Below the pieces are notes generated by a model that was not told the DNA's origin, did not search any database, and saw nothing but the letters and a program-made list of their open reading frames with translations. Shown here piece by piece: positions 11,901 through 23,922 of a stretch of DNA of 64,000 nucleotides. The first letter of the stretch is position 1, and each line of letters begins with the position of its first letter. Origin of the DNA: Pegea sp. RAD2-039 (taxonomy: Eukaryota; Chordata; Thaliacea; Salpida; Salpidae); contig JAQGEQ010000079.1 of assembly GCA_034620365.1 (NCBI GenBank), forward strand, positions 496,001 to 560,000, written 5' to 3'. Position numbers and translations under genes: made by a program.

Positions 11901-13182
11901 AACTCTCGGATTTCGATCTAGGAGTAAAAATCTGGAAATTGAAACAATTGAAGAAGGTGAAGAAGATTCATCTTCACATTTCCAAGATGGTAAGTTCTTC
12001 CTTCGGCTACTTCCCCTGGGGTACTTCCCCTTTGGTGATCTCTTTTTGAGGCACTTTTTCTTTCTACTAACTCTTTGACTAACAAACTATTTTTGTCAGT
12101 TAAAAGTCAAAAGCAGAAATGTAAGTTTGTAGAATATGCAAATTAGTTGCTGCCGCTGCCGCTGCTGCAATCAAATCGATGTTCCGCTTCACTGATTTCG
12201 CTTCTTACTTCTTTCTTTACTTCTTCTAATTATGATATCATGAACAGCTATCATCCGTATGCGGCGTGACCGTTACAAAAGTCTTCTCACATGTACTGGC
12301 GATGACGTCACTACACGTGCGTGGCATATGACGTCATCAGGAGACGAATTTCTAGCAAAGCCTCTGAACATATCTCGACAAATTGAAACCAATCATCCGT
12401 ATCTTCAAGAAGATCTTATGGAAATCTCCACACCAGGTGACGCTTTTTTACTGGTTTCGTTCCACTTCACTGATTTTGTTCCCCTTCATTGGTTTTGTTC
12501 CACTTCACTGATTTTGTTGCATTTTACTAATTTCGTTCCACTTCACTAATTTCGTTCCACTTCACTAATTTCGTTCCACTTCACTGATTTCAGCGCTGGT
12601 AATGTTCGAGAATTTTCACGGAGTCTTCTTATGGGAACATTTATCTTCCGAACCTCTCACCGCGTCTGCTAAGCGACACTATGACGTCATCAAACGTCTC
12701 GCTATGGAAACATGTCTCAACTACGTCAGAGGTATTCTTCAACTTTCGCGTTCAATCATCTTGATCTCTTTTATGACGTAGAATATCGAGCTGGTGTTGA
12801 CCCGGTATTAGTGGTCGCGGGCAGCGAACCTATTGAATTTGTGGCTAGCTTCACTGTGTGGACGTCACCAGCCAAGTCGCTAAAACGCGATGATGATGTA
12901 AGTGATGACGTCACTACCTCCATATATAGTCATCTATATTATTTGTAGAAAACGTGGAAGCCACAGAAGCTTAATGACGTCATCAGCAGTTTAAGTCGGT
13001 TGACGTATTCATTAGAAGAATTGAGAAGTAAAGACCTTCCTGGTGGAGTTGATCCCAATCATCTAGAGACATATCTGTCAGAAGAAGATTTTAAGAAGTT
13101 GTTTGAGATGACTAAAGAAGAATTTTATAAATTAGCGAGTTGGAAACAAATGAAACTAAGACAAGAAAAAGATTTTTTTTAA
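2989..13182 (+). CDS. SVIL: Supervillin (gelsolin-like repeats plus villin headpiece)
   Basis: This gene encodes a peripheral membrane protein that ties actin and myosin II to the plasma membrane. About 25 exons are read, giving roughly 1,300 residues. The first are 2989-3012, 3144-3232, 7019-7119, 7286-7362 and 7575-7945, all in matching phase, with a 3.8-kb AT-rich intron at 3233-7018. The N-terminal part is charged and disordered and includes a hexapeptide repeat. The conserved half starts near 9120 with a [15 protein letters not shown]-type segment. Then come KPWKDLMLL and [14 protein letters not shown] (about 9310-9420), the gelsolin-like domains ([16 protein letters not shown] at 10450-10503, [16 protein letters not shown] at about 11330), and a headpiece at 12949-13182 containing [19 protein letters not shown] and ending KDFF. 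These match supervillin in order and spacing. The ATG at 2989 was chosen because its 24-nt exon joins the next in phase. The N-terminal half is shorter than in vertebrates. One intron appears to use a GC donor. Confidence 0.93.
3233..7018 (+). other. Large AT-rich intron of supervillin
   Basis: This is intron 2 of supervillin by splice phase (donor AG|GTTTGT, acceptor CATGTAG). It is much longer than the other introns of this gene. It is AT-rich with homopolymer runs and contains no TGACGTCA. A 64-residue open frame at 5662-5856 has no recognisable content, and I do not call it a gene. Confidence 0.6.
7363..7574 (+). other. Probable GC-AG intron in supervillin
   Basis: The exon ends GAAAAG and is followed by GCAAGC rather than GT. 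The acceptor is TTATAG at 7569-7574. Joining there keeps phase 0 into the repeat exon. The nearest GT downstream (after TTGGA) would bring in a stop codon. A TGACGTCA lies inside the intron at about 7520. Confidence 0.65.
7611..7895 (+). repeat. 18-bp coding tandem repeat in supervillin (V-D-H-L-K-P/R)
   Basis: About 15 copies of an 18-bp unit encode Val-Asp-His-(Leu/Phe)-Lys-(Pro/Arg) in the supervillin exon at 7575-7945. Units differ by a C/G change that swaps Pro and Arg, and by rare other substitutions. The near identity suggests recent expansion or homogenisation. All three minus-strand frames are partly open as a by-product of the 18-bp period, and I do not call them genes. Confidence 0.9.
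9526..10063 (+). repeat. 14-bp minisatellite filling a supervillin intron
   Basis: The unit GGTTGCTATATGCT is repeated about 36 times from 9527 to about 10027. The left end is more diverged (CTATGT, CTAAGT and GCAATAG variants). The flanking exons end at 9525 (ALTTC AG, residues KAKVQ) and resume at 10064 (ELADYIIHK), so the repeat is almost the entire 538-bp intron, and the 5' splice site GTTGGT is itself made of repeat sequence. With a 14-bp period the array cycles through all three frames, and none has a stop on the plus strand. It ends in an inverted motif, GTTGCTAGTAGCAAC, at 10020-10034. Confidence 0.92.
12437..12593 (+). repeat. 19-bp intronic repeat that forms the 3' splice site
   Basis: This short supervillin intron consists largely of about seven copies of a unit like GTTCCACTTCACTAATTTC. 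The last copy runs straight into the acceptor CTGATTTCAG. Each unit contains CTAAT or CTGAT, which fit a branch-point consensus. Related sequence appears once more in the preceding intron at about 12180-12205. Confidence 0.8.
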
Positions 13183-14344
13183 TCTTCATCATTTTAACTA
13201 TTTCTGATGTTGCTGCTTCTTCATCCTAATCTTTAAACATCTCACCTGATCTTTATCTTTCTGATCTTCATCTTTCTTAGCTGCTTCTGTTCATCGCACA
13301 TTTTATTGGTAATAAAAAATCGTCAGAAAAATATTCTGAAATCAAATAACAAGTTGTTGTGATCAACTTTCAAATAATTCTAATTCTCAATTTTTTAGTT
13401 TTATCAGATTTCTTTGCACCTTCACTTGTAAAAACTCCTCGCCAACAACATCCAGTCAATCACTTATCTAAAACTTAGTGCTTGAGTTGATATAGATAGA
13501 AAATTAATCCTAAAACTTCAAAAGATTAATTCTGAATCGTGATATTTACATCTGATGTTTTAAAGACTCAACAAACCTCTAACTTTTTACTGAGTTCAAA
13601 TCCACTGAGTAGCTTTTAGCTGTTTCCATCTCAGCTGGAAGAATTCCAACAATTTCATAATATATTATTTAATGATCAAATGATGAATGAAAGATTTTTG
13701 TAGATCTTCTGATAATCGATGAGATCTTTTAATTAAATTATTTATAATTTTATCAGTTTTATAATAATTACTAAATCAGTAGAAAATTATTTGTAAAAAG
13801 TTTTAAACAAGTTGTTGAATTTCTACTTGTTAGGAGACAAGAAACAGAAGAGTTATGATTTGATGACTGCCTCAGGCGCTGTTGTCATAAAACTTTCACT
13901 TTTTTGAAGTTGGTTTTAAAACATCTTGAAATTTTAGATATCTTTTTCTAATTAAGTTTTTATTATGAGAAAATATCAATTGTATTTTGATAAAGTTGAA
14001 TCATAAGTTTGATGTTTAAAATGAATTTATATGTTCAAGTCGAGACTTGTAAGTTTACTTTTTATATAAATTGATTCAAACAGCAAATTTCTTATTCTTT
14101 AAACCATGTCTTTATACTGCTACTAGTTGAGATTAAATATTTTTTTAATATTTATGAATTTATAATGAAAATTTATATTTTAAAAATCAGTTTGTTTTTG
14201 ATTTAATGAATTATATAATAATTTCAATTCTTATTTTTGCAGTTTGATTTTTTTTATAGTTTACAATAATTTAAAAAAATCTTGATGTTATTTTTAAATT
14301 AAGATAAAAAAATGATTAATTAAAACAAAAATGAAAATTGTAAA
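13183..14344 (+). other. AT-rich intergenic spacer
   Basis: This separates the supervillin stop from the glycosyltransferase start. An AATAAA-like run at about 13310 could be the supervillin poly(A) signal. I see no coding content, and TGACGTCA is absent. Confidence 0.5.
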
Positions 14345-15848
14345 ATGTCTGTGATTCATAGATTTGTAATTTTAGTTATTTCATTCATGATTTCACAAAT
14401 TATTCTTGTGATTACTAGCAGCTTCTTCACTACTTACAAAAACCAACCAATTGTAGAAAGGCTTTTACTCACACAACCTGATATTTTGCCAACAAAATCC
14501 TCTTATAAAATCCACTTATTCTATAAATCAGAAGGATTACAACAAGAAGCTTTAAAAACTGAAGATATTACTTTAGCTGTCCATAGTACAGTTGATCGTC
14601 TATATAAGTTAATATATCTGACTGAAGTATGGACAGGAACTATATCTTACTCTATTTTTGCGCCGGGAACGAATGCTTCATTTGCAGATGATGCTATTGA
14701 TGGTTTGCGAATGTGCTGGTCAAGAATTCGAACACGTGTTCATTTTCATTTAGTTTATCCAGTTGAAAAGCCAGCAAATATGAGCAAAACTGGATCATTT
14801 GTGTATCTGGCTTGTAAAGATGTTCTTCGTCGATTACGAAAAGTAGAAATCCAACACACAGACTCTATCTACCCTCATAATATCATGAGGAATGCAGCTA
14901 ACTCGGCAGTTTTTACCGATTTTGTTTTACATATAGATGCAAATATAATTCCATCTTATCATCTTCGACAAAATTGTATGAAATTTTTAGAAACCAGAAA
15001 CCAAAGGTTTGTAAATCACTTTTTGCTACTAAATCATAAACCAGTTATTTGAGCATTTAAACTGAATACAGAAATGAGATTTATGTCTTACCTACTTTTG
15101 AAGTTGTAAAGCAAACTGTGAAGTCTACAGAAGAATTGATTAAACTTTATAATAATGGAAAAGCTCGAGCCTATTTACAAGTTAGTAAAGTTGAAAGTCA
15201 ACTTAAACTGAAAATATATTTTTATGCAACAATCTACACAAAGATACATATCAACAAATATTCATAACATGAAACTGTTTAAAGGAGACTTGTACAAATT
15301 GTCATTTGAAAACTGAACATGCAAAATGGGTTTCAATTAGTAAAAGTTCTACAAATCAATCGACAAAATCTATTTCGTTTTATACTGTGGAGTCTATTCG
15401 TGGGTGGCAACCATTCTATATATCAAAAAGAAACTCAGCTTTATATGATGCTTCCATTTTCAACTACGGATTTGATAGACTTTCAAAAGTCAGTGTTTTC
15501 GTTAATAATATTTTATCTTTACAACTAAAACTTGCTCAAGTTTATCTTTTTAACTTTCTTTGATATATTTATAAATTATTATTTATAATTAGCTGAAACA
15601 GTTATAACAAAAACACAAAATTATAAATATTTCATTTAGATGATTATTTTTCGCAGATGTGTAGTTTGAAGAGCCAAAACTACCAATTTGTAATCTTAGG
15701 AAATGAGTTTTTATACGTAAACAAGTACAAAGTAAATGCAAATATTGAAGAAGTTCGACGAACAAGAAACGAAAAAGGATTTTTTACTGCATTTTTCATA
15801 AGTTTACGTAAGAGAGGCTACTCAAAGAACGTTGATATAATATGCTGA
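14345..15848 (+). CDS. GT49 glycosyltransferase, B4GAT1/LARGE-like
   Basis: Four exons are read in phase: 14345-15006, 15072-15180, 15288-15488 and 15657-15848, giving about 387 residues. Residues 8-30 form one hydrophobic segment, as in a type II Golgi enzyme. Then come ITLAVHSTVDRL, the segment around EVWTGTISYSIFAPG, a YPHNIMRNAA motif and the start of the metal-binding strand (FVLHIDANIIPS). The C-terminal part has NEIYVLPTFEV, a Cys-x-x-Cys, YDASIFNYGFDRLSK and a LGNEFLYV strand. This order is that of the GT49 domain shared by B4GAT1 and LARGE, which build the glucuronate-xylose glycan on alpha-dystroglycan. The usual DxD reads Asp-Ala-Asn here, so metal binding or activity may be altered. 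Length fits B4GAT1 rather than two-domain LARGE. Orthology within the family is not settled. Confidence 0.85.
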
Positions 15849-18800
15849 CTTTATTTTATAAAATCGTTCACAAATGGCATGATGTTGGTAATTGAATAAA
15901 ATTTAAATGATAAAAATACATATGAAGTATGTGATACTTACAACTTAACTAAATGATCAGTTTAAAAAAGATTCTTCTTTTGTAATTAATACCTACATGG
16001 TGGTTTTATTGAAAGTTTATCATAAAAATACTCAACAGTTGAACCTCTTAACTCCTTTCTTTGATAGACAGAAAACCTCCCAAACATTTGGATCTAGAAA
16101 CAGAAAAAGTAATTAAATATTTCTAAATGATTTAATTTATAAGATTTTACTTTTAAAGAAAAACTCTTAAAACTTATTAAAGGAAATGTTACAATCTTTT
16201 CATAAACAATTATGTTCATAAACAAGCATCTTTTATTATTTTTACTTCTTATAAACTTTAATCAAAATATCTGCAAGGGAATATTTAGATATAAAAAAGT
16301 AATATTACATATGAATAAAGAAATTTAAAATACATCTCATAAAAAATTTGTAAAAGTCATCATAATAAAATAATAATTTATCAGAAAATGTTGAACATCA
16401 AACTAGTATTAATTATCTGTATAGATATATTCAAACAAATATTATTAAATAAATTATAGATAAGACATACTTTAAAACAAACAATAGTTTTATAATATCA
16501 ATAAAATTATTTAAACAAATTTTTATAGCTTTTCAACATAAATTCCTGTCTAAAATAGATTCAAATAATTAAATTTTTAAAAACAATGTTAAGAAAGTAA
16601 TCTATGAATATATTTGTAATTAATCATTCATTTAAACCAAACTAAATTGTTTATGACAAAATACAAATTAAAACAAAATATTTGCTCACTAAAACTGTAT
16701 TTTATTGTAAATAAAAAAAATGGTTTTACTTGTAGTGGAAGACATCCATTAGTTATCAAAATTGTGTAACATACTTGAAAACAGACGAAATTGGCCAAAA
16801 AAATATTTGGAACAAATAAACAAGCATTTTAAAATGTATTTATGTTATGCATAAAAAGTTTATTCATATGATTGATATCTAAAAAAGTAATTATGGAATA
16901 ATAAAATGTTTAACTAATTTCTTCATCAAAATGAAAAAGACTCTTATACTTTTTATGTATAGCTTTAGAGTTCAGTCAAAATTGATTGTTTGTGAAAATG
17001 CGAAAGATAATTTAACAAAAAATAAAAAATTCCAAACATTTTAAAATTGCAGTTTCTCAATATAAAAAAAGATATAAAAATTTACTTTGTAGCAAATGAG
17101 TTTTTACCAGTCAAAGTGCATAATTGACTCCAAAAACTAAAAAGAAATTTGTTTGCTTCTACTTTTAAATAATATTTCTTTAGCGTCTGTGGTAAATAAC
17201 AACTTAAAGTGACAAATCACGAAAGTAGTTGAAGCCTAACATCAATACTTTTCTTATAATAACTCTTTAACGCTTTTATAAAGAATATTTTTAAACATAT
17301 TTTAACAAAACTCACAAAAATTCATTTTTTGATGCAATTTACATTTAGTTTTGATGTAATATTTACAAATTACAAAAATAACCCTTTAAACGAAGTTAAT
17401 TCAAAGAATACAATATCTCTAATTAGATTTGAAAACTATAACAAAGAATTAAAATATTTTAATAGTATAATTAAAATTATTCATATTAAAATATTGTAAT
17501 AATTAAAAACTACAGGTTTTCAAACTGTAAACTTGATAATGAAAATGATTGGCAACAGCAATAAAAACTAATTTAATGATTTTGAAAAGTTTTTATTATT
17601 TCGTACAAATTACTCAAAGTTATATTTTGGAACGAAAATTTATAAAAAGAAGATTTTAAAGAAGATAAATTAGATTTTCAGTTTAGAAGTAAAAGACACT
17701 ATCTTATAGCTAGACATGTCTTACAGAAGCAAGCGAGTCTTCGGCTTCTTGGAAATATTTGTTTTTTTTCATAATTTAAACTTTACCTGCGAGACATAAT
17801 TTAGAATTATTGGATTTTTTGAAAATCTTATTAAGTTTTAAATTAATTTAAAGTCTCAATTTTTATAGATGTTCTTTTTTGTGTAAATTTTCTTAAAATG
17901 ATTTGAACTCTTGAAGTTTATTTTTCTCTTCTTCTAAAAAATAATATTTATTTGAAATTCTTCTCGCTTCAATACTAACTTGGAATTTCCTCCCTTTAAA
18001 GAAAGTTAAAAAATTTTGAAAGATTACCAAATAGACATTTTAAGAAATATGATTTTGAAATATACCAGAATAATGCAAAATATGTTTAAATTTACATAAA
18101 TTGTTAAAATTATTTCAAAAAATGTCAACTTTGCAATTTATTTAAATGTGAATTATCGACAGACAATTTCCTTTCAAACCAATTGTTACTTTAAGAGAAA
18201 AACGAAAAAATTCTTAAAAGTATTCTTTATATTAAAACAAGCTGATTTTAATAAAATTTTATAGCCGGAAGGGTAACAAAATTTAGAGCATAGATCTATT
18301 AGTTAAGACATATTCTCGGTGATGTGAATTGATAACGCACAAAAATTAGTTTCAGTTCAAATATAATTATAAAAAGTTCTCTCATTAAAACTCTATTAAA
18401 GTTTTATCTATCTTGTTTGAGAAGCATTTTCAAGAAATATGCTAATTAAAGAAGGTTTAATTTTACTTTTAAAATCATAATTATAAAACGTAAATTTTTT
18501 TGAATAAAGTTTGCCTAACAAGTTTAACCAAAATTAGATTAGATGCTAGTTAACTTGAAGCATTGGTTTTATTTTATTTGTAAAATGATTTCAGATTTTG
18601 ATGTAAAAATTTATGACTAAGTTTAAATTTTTTCAACTGAAAAAAAATGAAAATAATCCGATTATTTTCATACTTCTGGCTTTTTGTTCCGAGGACTATT
18701 TACGATTGTCTGCTTCGTATGCAACACTGAACAACGATTTAAACGTTTTGCATCAAAAATTCTTTTCAATTCTGTCTTTTAATTTAATTCACACTATTTG

Positions 18801-20805
18801 AATAACATTTTATAGCATACTGAAATAAATCTTCTTTAAAAATGGATGTTTTAAGGACATTTTGGTGATATTTTTTTATAACTCGAATATTGTTTTTAAC
18901 CGCAAATTATAATCACCTAAAAAACAATCTTTGCTTACATATATCAATCCTACTAGCTTTTGGTGAAAATTAAAATAAATTTCTGTAGTTTATCTGAATT
19001 TTTAATTTCTAAAATTAGTTTCATTTAATAACGAATTAAATTAAAATAAATTAAACTTTTAATAACGAATTAAAATAAATTAAACTTTTAATAACGAATT
19101 AAAAAAACATAAAAGTGATGGAATTAAAGTTGTATAATCTGAATAACTTGATCTACAGAAAGATGGTTCTATTTTTGTAAGACTTATTAGATAAAATCGA
19201 ATAAATAAATATGTTAAAAATTATTAATATAAATTTTGTTAAAATAAATTGTTTTTTTAATAGTAATTGATAGCAACTATGTGACTGTTCGCTTTTTATG
19301 GTATATTCATTTTTTTTAAACTTATGAATTTTCTTTTGTGTTTCTATTTGTCTTCTATACACTTCATTGACAAAGAATTTTTACAATTGATTTTAAAAAG
19401 ATTGTTAAGTGAAACAAAAAAAATAGCATAACATAAGGAAATAAATTTCAATCAGGATATAATCGCTTCCTTTAAAATTTAGAAAAACTAATTTTTAGAA
19501 ATGATATTAACTTATAAATAATTGACAGCAGTTGTAATTTGTATAAAGAAGTTTTTAAGTTGCAAAAATAATTCAGATTGATTATTTGAGTTGGATTTAC
19601 AAACACAAGGAAATGTTTTGGTTTGTTTCAATCAAGTGTTTGTTAAATTTTTTTCTCGAAAGTAAAATCTAAAGAAAACAGGATATTCCTTTATAATAGC
19701 TGAAATTCAATGTTAACCAAACCCTAATGAATAAGAATTTTATTAAGTTTAATTGGCTGAAGCAAATTTAAAATTTGTTGATGATATGAAAATTAAAAAT
19801 ATCATTAACAAAAAGTATTTAATCATTTTAAATAAACTTTTGATTTATCTGTAATCAAACTTAAAGCCTTTTTTTTTCAAAAGTCTTTTTTTCTTCTTAT
19901 CCACATTTCAACTAATAAAAGAATCAGTCTGAATTATATCAGACAGAAAGCATTTTTGTGTCTACGGTTTAGTGAAATTGATATTAGAATAAATATTATT
20001 TGTGGTTTAGAGGTCATCTTTTTTTATGTGAAGTCAGTAAACTGCATGATTACAAATTTGGAGTTTTAGAAAAATAAATAAATTTTAGAAGAATAATAAA
20101 ATGATTTTTCAAAATATTTTTTATTTGAATTTTAACTTGATATCTAAAAAACTGAGAAATAATTTTAAAATTTAATCAGTTCAAGTCAATGATAATAAAC
20201 TTTTTATAAAATTTAATTTCTTAAGCTGTGCGTTTAAAATGTTCTTTTTATTATTTAATTTTATTTAAAATTAGATGAAAATTATTCTAAATGACATTTT
20301 CTATTTCCAAAAACAGAAGAGACTGCATTTAGACAAATTTATTGTTCTTAAAATAACAAACCTTGGAAAAAAATGTTTTGTTTGTAACTCAAAGTCAGAA
20401 TTTCATTTCTTTGTATTTTAATGCGTTGAGAGATGTCTGTTAAACTTTTCTTTCATTACTTAAAGATCTTTCTAACTATTCTTTCTATCTTAAAATCAAT
20501 TTAATCATTTTTAAACTTATTTTTTGGTTTAAATATTTTATAATCTAGTTTTTTCGCATTTAAGAAATAGTAGAAAAATAATCTTTTTTGTAATACTTTT
20601 TAAAATCAAATATTAACTTCTAAATTAGTTCAATGAGAAATTCAAAATAAGAATATTTCCATCAAATTAACTGTCTATAGTTTTTATGATATGTCTTAAG
20701 TTACTGATAAGATTAAATTTTAATAATCTTTAATCGGTTTACAGAATTTCTAGAAATATTTAACTGCAATTGATGGAATTGGTATAAGTTAAAAGAAGCG
20801 AAAAT
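15849..20805 (+). other. Five-kilobase AT-rich intergenic region
   Basis: No gene is recognised. The longest open frames (for example 18613-18801 on plus and 19153-19362 on minus) have AT-driven composition and no family resemblance. A short tandem repeat lies at about 19027-19105. There are no TGACGTCA palindromes. Distal regulatory elements cannot be excluded. Confidence 0.5.
19027..19105 (+). repeat. 29-bp AT-rich tandem repeat
   Basis: The word AATAACGAATTAAA recurs three times with a 29-bp period (slightly longer in the first unit), joined by AATTAAACTTTT. It is intergenic with no visible function. Confidence 0.7.
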
Positions 20806-23800
20806 ATGAGTATAACTGCTGTATTTGGTGGGTTTTCTTTACTTGAAAATATTTTTGTGGTTTCTAAAGTATTTAGCATGCCAATAAAATGACTACAAAT
20901 AGAAACTATTTAAAGTTAATTTTTCTGATAAAATAATTTTATAAATTGTAAATTTTTACAATTTAAAAAATCATGAGACTTTTAGAGAACATTTTAAAAC
21001 TTATGTTCAACTTTATTTTATAAAATGATTTAAACTAACAATCGTATTTTACAAAACTTTTCAATTTTTAGGCAAGGCGCTCGGTAACAACAAAGGCTCG
21101 GTACAAAATTTTGGTATCGTTGGAATAACCGTTGCAAGTGAACAAGTTGCAAAGTTTGTGTTTTTCTACTGTCCTTGTGATTATCCAAAAAATAAGGTAT
21201 GATTTTTATTAAATTATTCATATTTGTAATATTTCAATTTTGAATGCCTTTATTAACTGGGTTGAACATTTCAGTGAAAATATTTGAATTTTTAAGTCAG
21301 ATTTTACCAATGATATAAAAATTTAAATACAAAATCAACTGTAAACTAAAATAGTGAATAAAAATTGTTTTAAATAAAAACAACATTAAAATGAAACTTT
21401 TTCATATAAAGTAAATAATAACAAAATTCTTGTGGTTATTAAAAACAGGTTTCTTTACCATTAAACAATTATTCAAATTAGTTTGTTGAATTCTACAAAT
21501 CTACATCAAATAATTTATCAAACCTCACATTAGTCTAAAAAATGAAATTTTAAATTTAACAATACCCAACTGCTCGATGGCATTGTTGATATTTCAGATT
21601 AAATAAATCAAAAAAATTATTATTTAGTTGTATGGTTCTACATTTATTTGGGGACCTTCTTTTATTCTACTACTGGCTGGATATTTGGCAAACCGACGAA
21701 CATGGAGACTAATGACTGGTAAGCGATTAAATCTTCAAATCGTAAAGTTTTTCTAAAACTGAAACAAAATTTTTTATGTTTTCTGCTATCAGGATTTGAT
21801 TAAATTTAGATCATATCAATTACTGAATCACAAATATTTTATTAAGGTCTATTTAACCGGACTCAAGGTGTTGGTAGAGGAGGAAAACGAATTATTCATT
21901 TTATTTTTATATTTATACAAATTGGAATGAAGGCGATAATAGCCCCAGCGACTTGGTTCTTACTGGCTATGTTAAAGGTTCTAGTTTGTCCTAACTCACT
22001 ATTTGTAGTTATACTGTAAATACTTTAAAATAATTTACACACAAAAAAAAATTAAAGCTCCTTGAATTATAAAATTTGAAATCTAATAAACCTCAGCAAA
22101 AATTTTGCTTTTGAATGGTGATACTGTTTAGGAAAAGTATTACCGAATACAGTATCTTCTTCGTTTCTTAAAAACAAAGATTAGATGAAGTAATCTCTCG
22201 AAAATTAAAGCTAAATCTAAAAAATCCTTTTATCTTTTAATTTGAGCTAAAAAATAATCAGATTAGAATTTCAAAAAGAAACATTAACATACATTTAATG
22301 CTAATTGAATTTTCTTATATTTTTACAGGGAGATTATTACGCTTGTGCCCGGTGGCCAAACCCTTATGAAAACGTGAACAAGTCCAGAGAATATTTTCAA
22401 CTTGTTGAAACAGATAAACCGTTTCCAGAACCTTGCGAATACAAGTCAGTTGAATTAACTTTAAAATCTCTAAGAACAATAATGACATTTATTTGAACTC
22501 AAAAAGTTGATTTTTTTTTTATTTTTTAGTCCAAACCCAGCAATATTTAAACATTCCAACGAGGCAGATATAATTGCAAGAAATCTTCGCGCACAGAGTC
22601 ACGTGATTGGCTGGTGCTATGTTTCAGTTGGGCTTTTAATTGGTGTTATATCTATGTGTGTTATGAGATGCAAGTCTAGATTCTCATATGAACAAAGTAA
22701 TTTTATTGAAAGGTAACAAATGAATTCTCGACGAACTAAACACTTTTACTAACAAATGATCTGGTGCAGATACCGATCAAGTGAAGTTAGTGCTTTTGAA
22801 GATTTACTAAACCAAAAGGCAGAAGAACAAGCTAAGGGCGTTGTTGATCGCTTCTTCAGTAAACCACGAAACAAAGAAGATTGGGATCAAATAGCAGTCA
22901 TTAACGATAAGGTTTGTGAGATAATTTTTAGTAATTTCAAATATTTCCCATTTTCTCCTTTAATTACCAAAAATGAAAATAAAAGGTACTAGTCGTTCAA
23001 AAATTCCGAATTTGTATTTTTTCATAATTGGCAGTTATTTTTGGCAATCCTTTTGATATTTAGCTGCCTATAAAATGATAAATTAATTCGAAAGTCATTA
23101 AAATTTATTAAAAAAAACTAAATTTTTGAAATGGAATCTTTTTTTTAAGCAAAATTAATAAAACTATTTAATACATAATATTATATAACGATGTATATAA
23201 AAATATTCTATTTAAATCATTTAAGTTAAAAAATATCGATCTTAACCAACTACTATCTGCAGATATTTGATATATTTGACTTAAATCTTGTTGAAAATTT
23301 ACTCTTTAACAGGTCAACAAAAGTAAGAGAGGAAGACCCATCTACAGTCCTTTGCATAACTTCGTTAATAAGGAATCGAGAAGAAATGCTGAAGAATCTG
23401 ATCTTCCTGATTTGGTAGGGTCATCAGCGGTAAAGAAGAAAGAACTTACAAAGATTAAGAAGAAGCCAGGTCTGATACCAAATTGTTTGAAGAAATTTAA
23501 AGCGTTTGAAGATAAATTAAAAGTTTAGTAAAAAAATTATAGTTAAAAGGTTCTTTAATTTATAAGCTACTAAAAAGTATTCAAAGAAATAATCTCTTAT
23601 TTCTGCTCCATCTTCAGATGCTGGCAACTTGGAAGTTGCTCTTGCTATGGGAGCTGGAGTAATGATGGCTGGACGAGCTGCTACTCCAAGAATGAAAACT
23701 CCGATAGTTATAAATAATTTACCGAGAGATGTTAACAGTAAGCCAACAACAGATGATCCAATAAAAAAAACAGCAGAAGAAGAAGTTACTGAAGATAAAG

Positions 23801-23922
23801 AGCTTGAGGTTGTCAAAGAAGAACAAGAAACAAGTTTGAATGAAGAAGCTGCTCAAGATGAAGAAGTTATTGAAGAACCGACTGAAGAGATTGAAAATGA
23901 CACCTCTCCTCTTATTGACTAA
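20806..23922 (+). CDS. CALHM-family channel protein
   Basis: CALHM proteins are large-pore, voltage- and calcium-sensitive plasma-membrane channels. The first exon is only 22 nt (20806-20827, donor GTGGGT) and joins phase 1 to the exon starting at 21072, giving an N-terminus whose spacing to the first membrane segment matches CALHM. The first extracellular loop has the family Cys-Pro-Cys (FFYCPCDYP). A segment ending RRTWRLMTG follows, then KAIIAPATWFLLAML. The next part of the second loop holds paired cysteines (YYACARW, EPCEY), and the fourth membrane segment starts AQSHVIGWCYVSVG. The cytoplasmic helix AFEDLLNQKAEEQAKGVVDRFF corresponds to the family's C-terminal helix. The last exon (about 23619-23922) adds a long Glu-rich tail not typical of vertebrate CALHM. 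All introns read are GT-AG and in phase. Family is confident, but the number within CALHM is not. Confidence 0.88.

Noticed and set aside
18613-18801. Small open frames in AT-rich spacers (also 5662-5856, 19153-19362, 37358-37621, 62799-62993, 63758-63994)
   Set aside because: The composition is AT-driven (Phe, Lys, Asn, Ile, Leu) with no family features or splice support.
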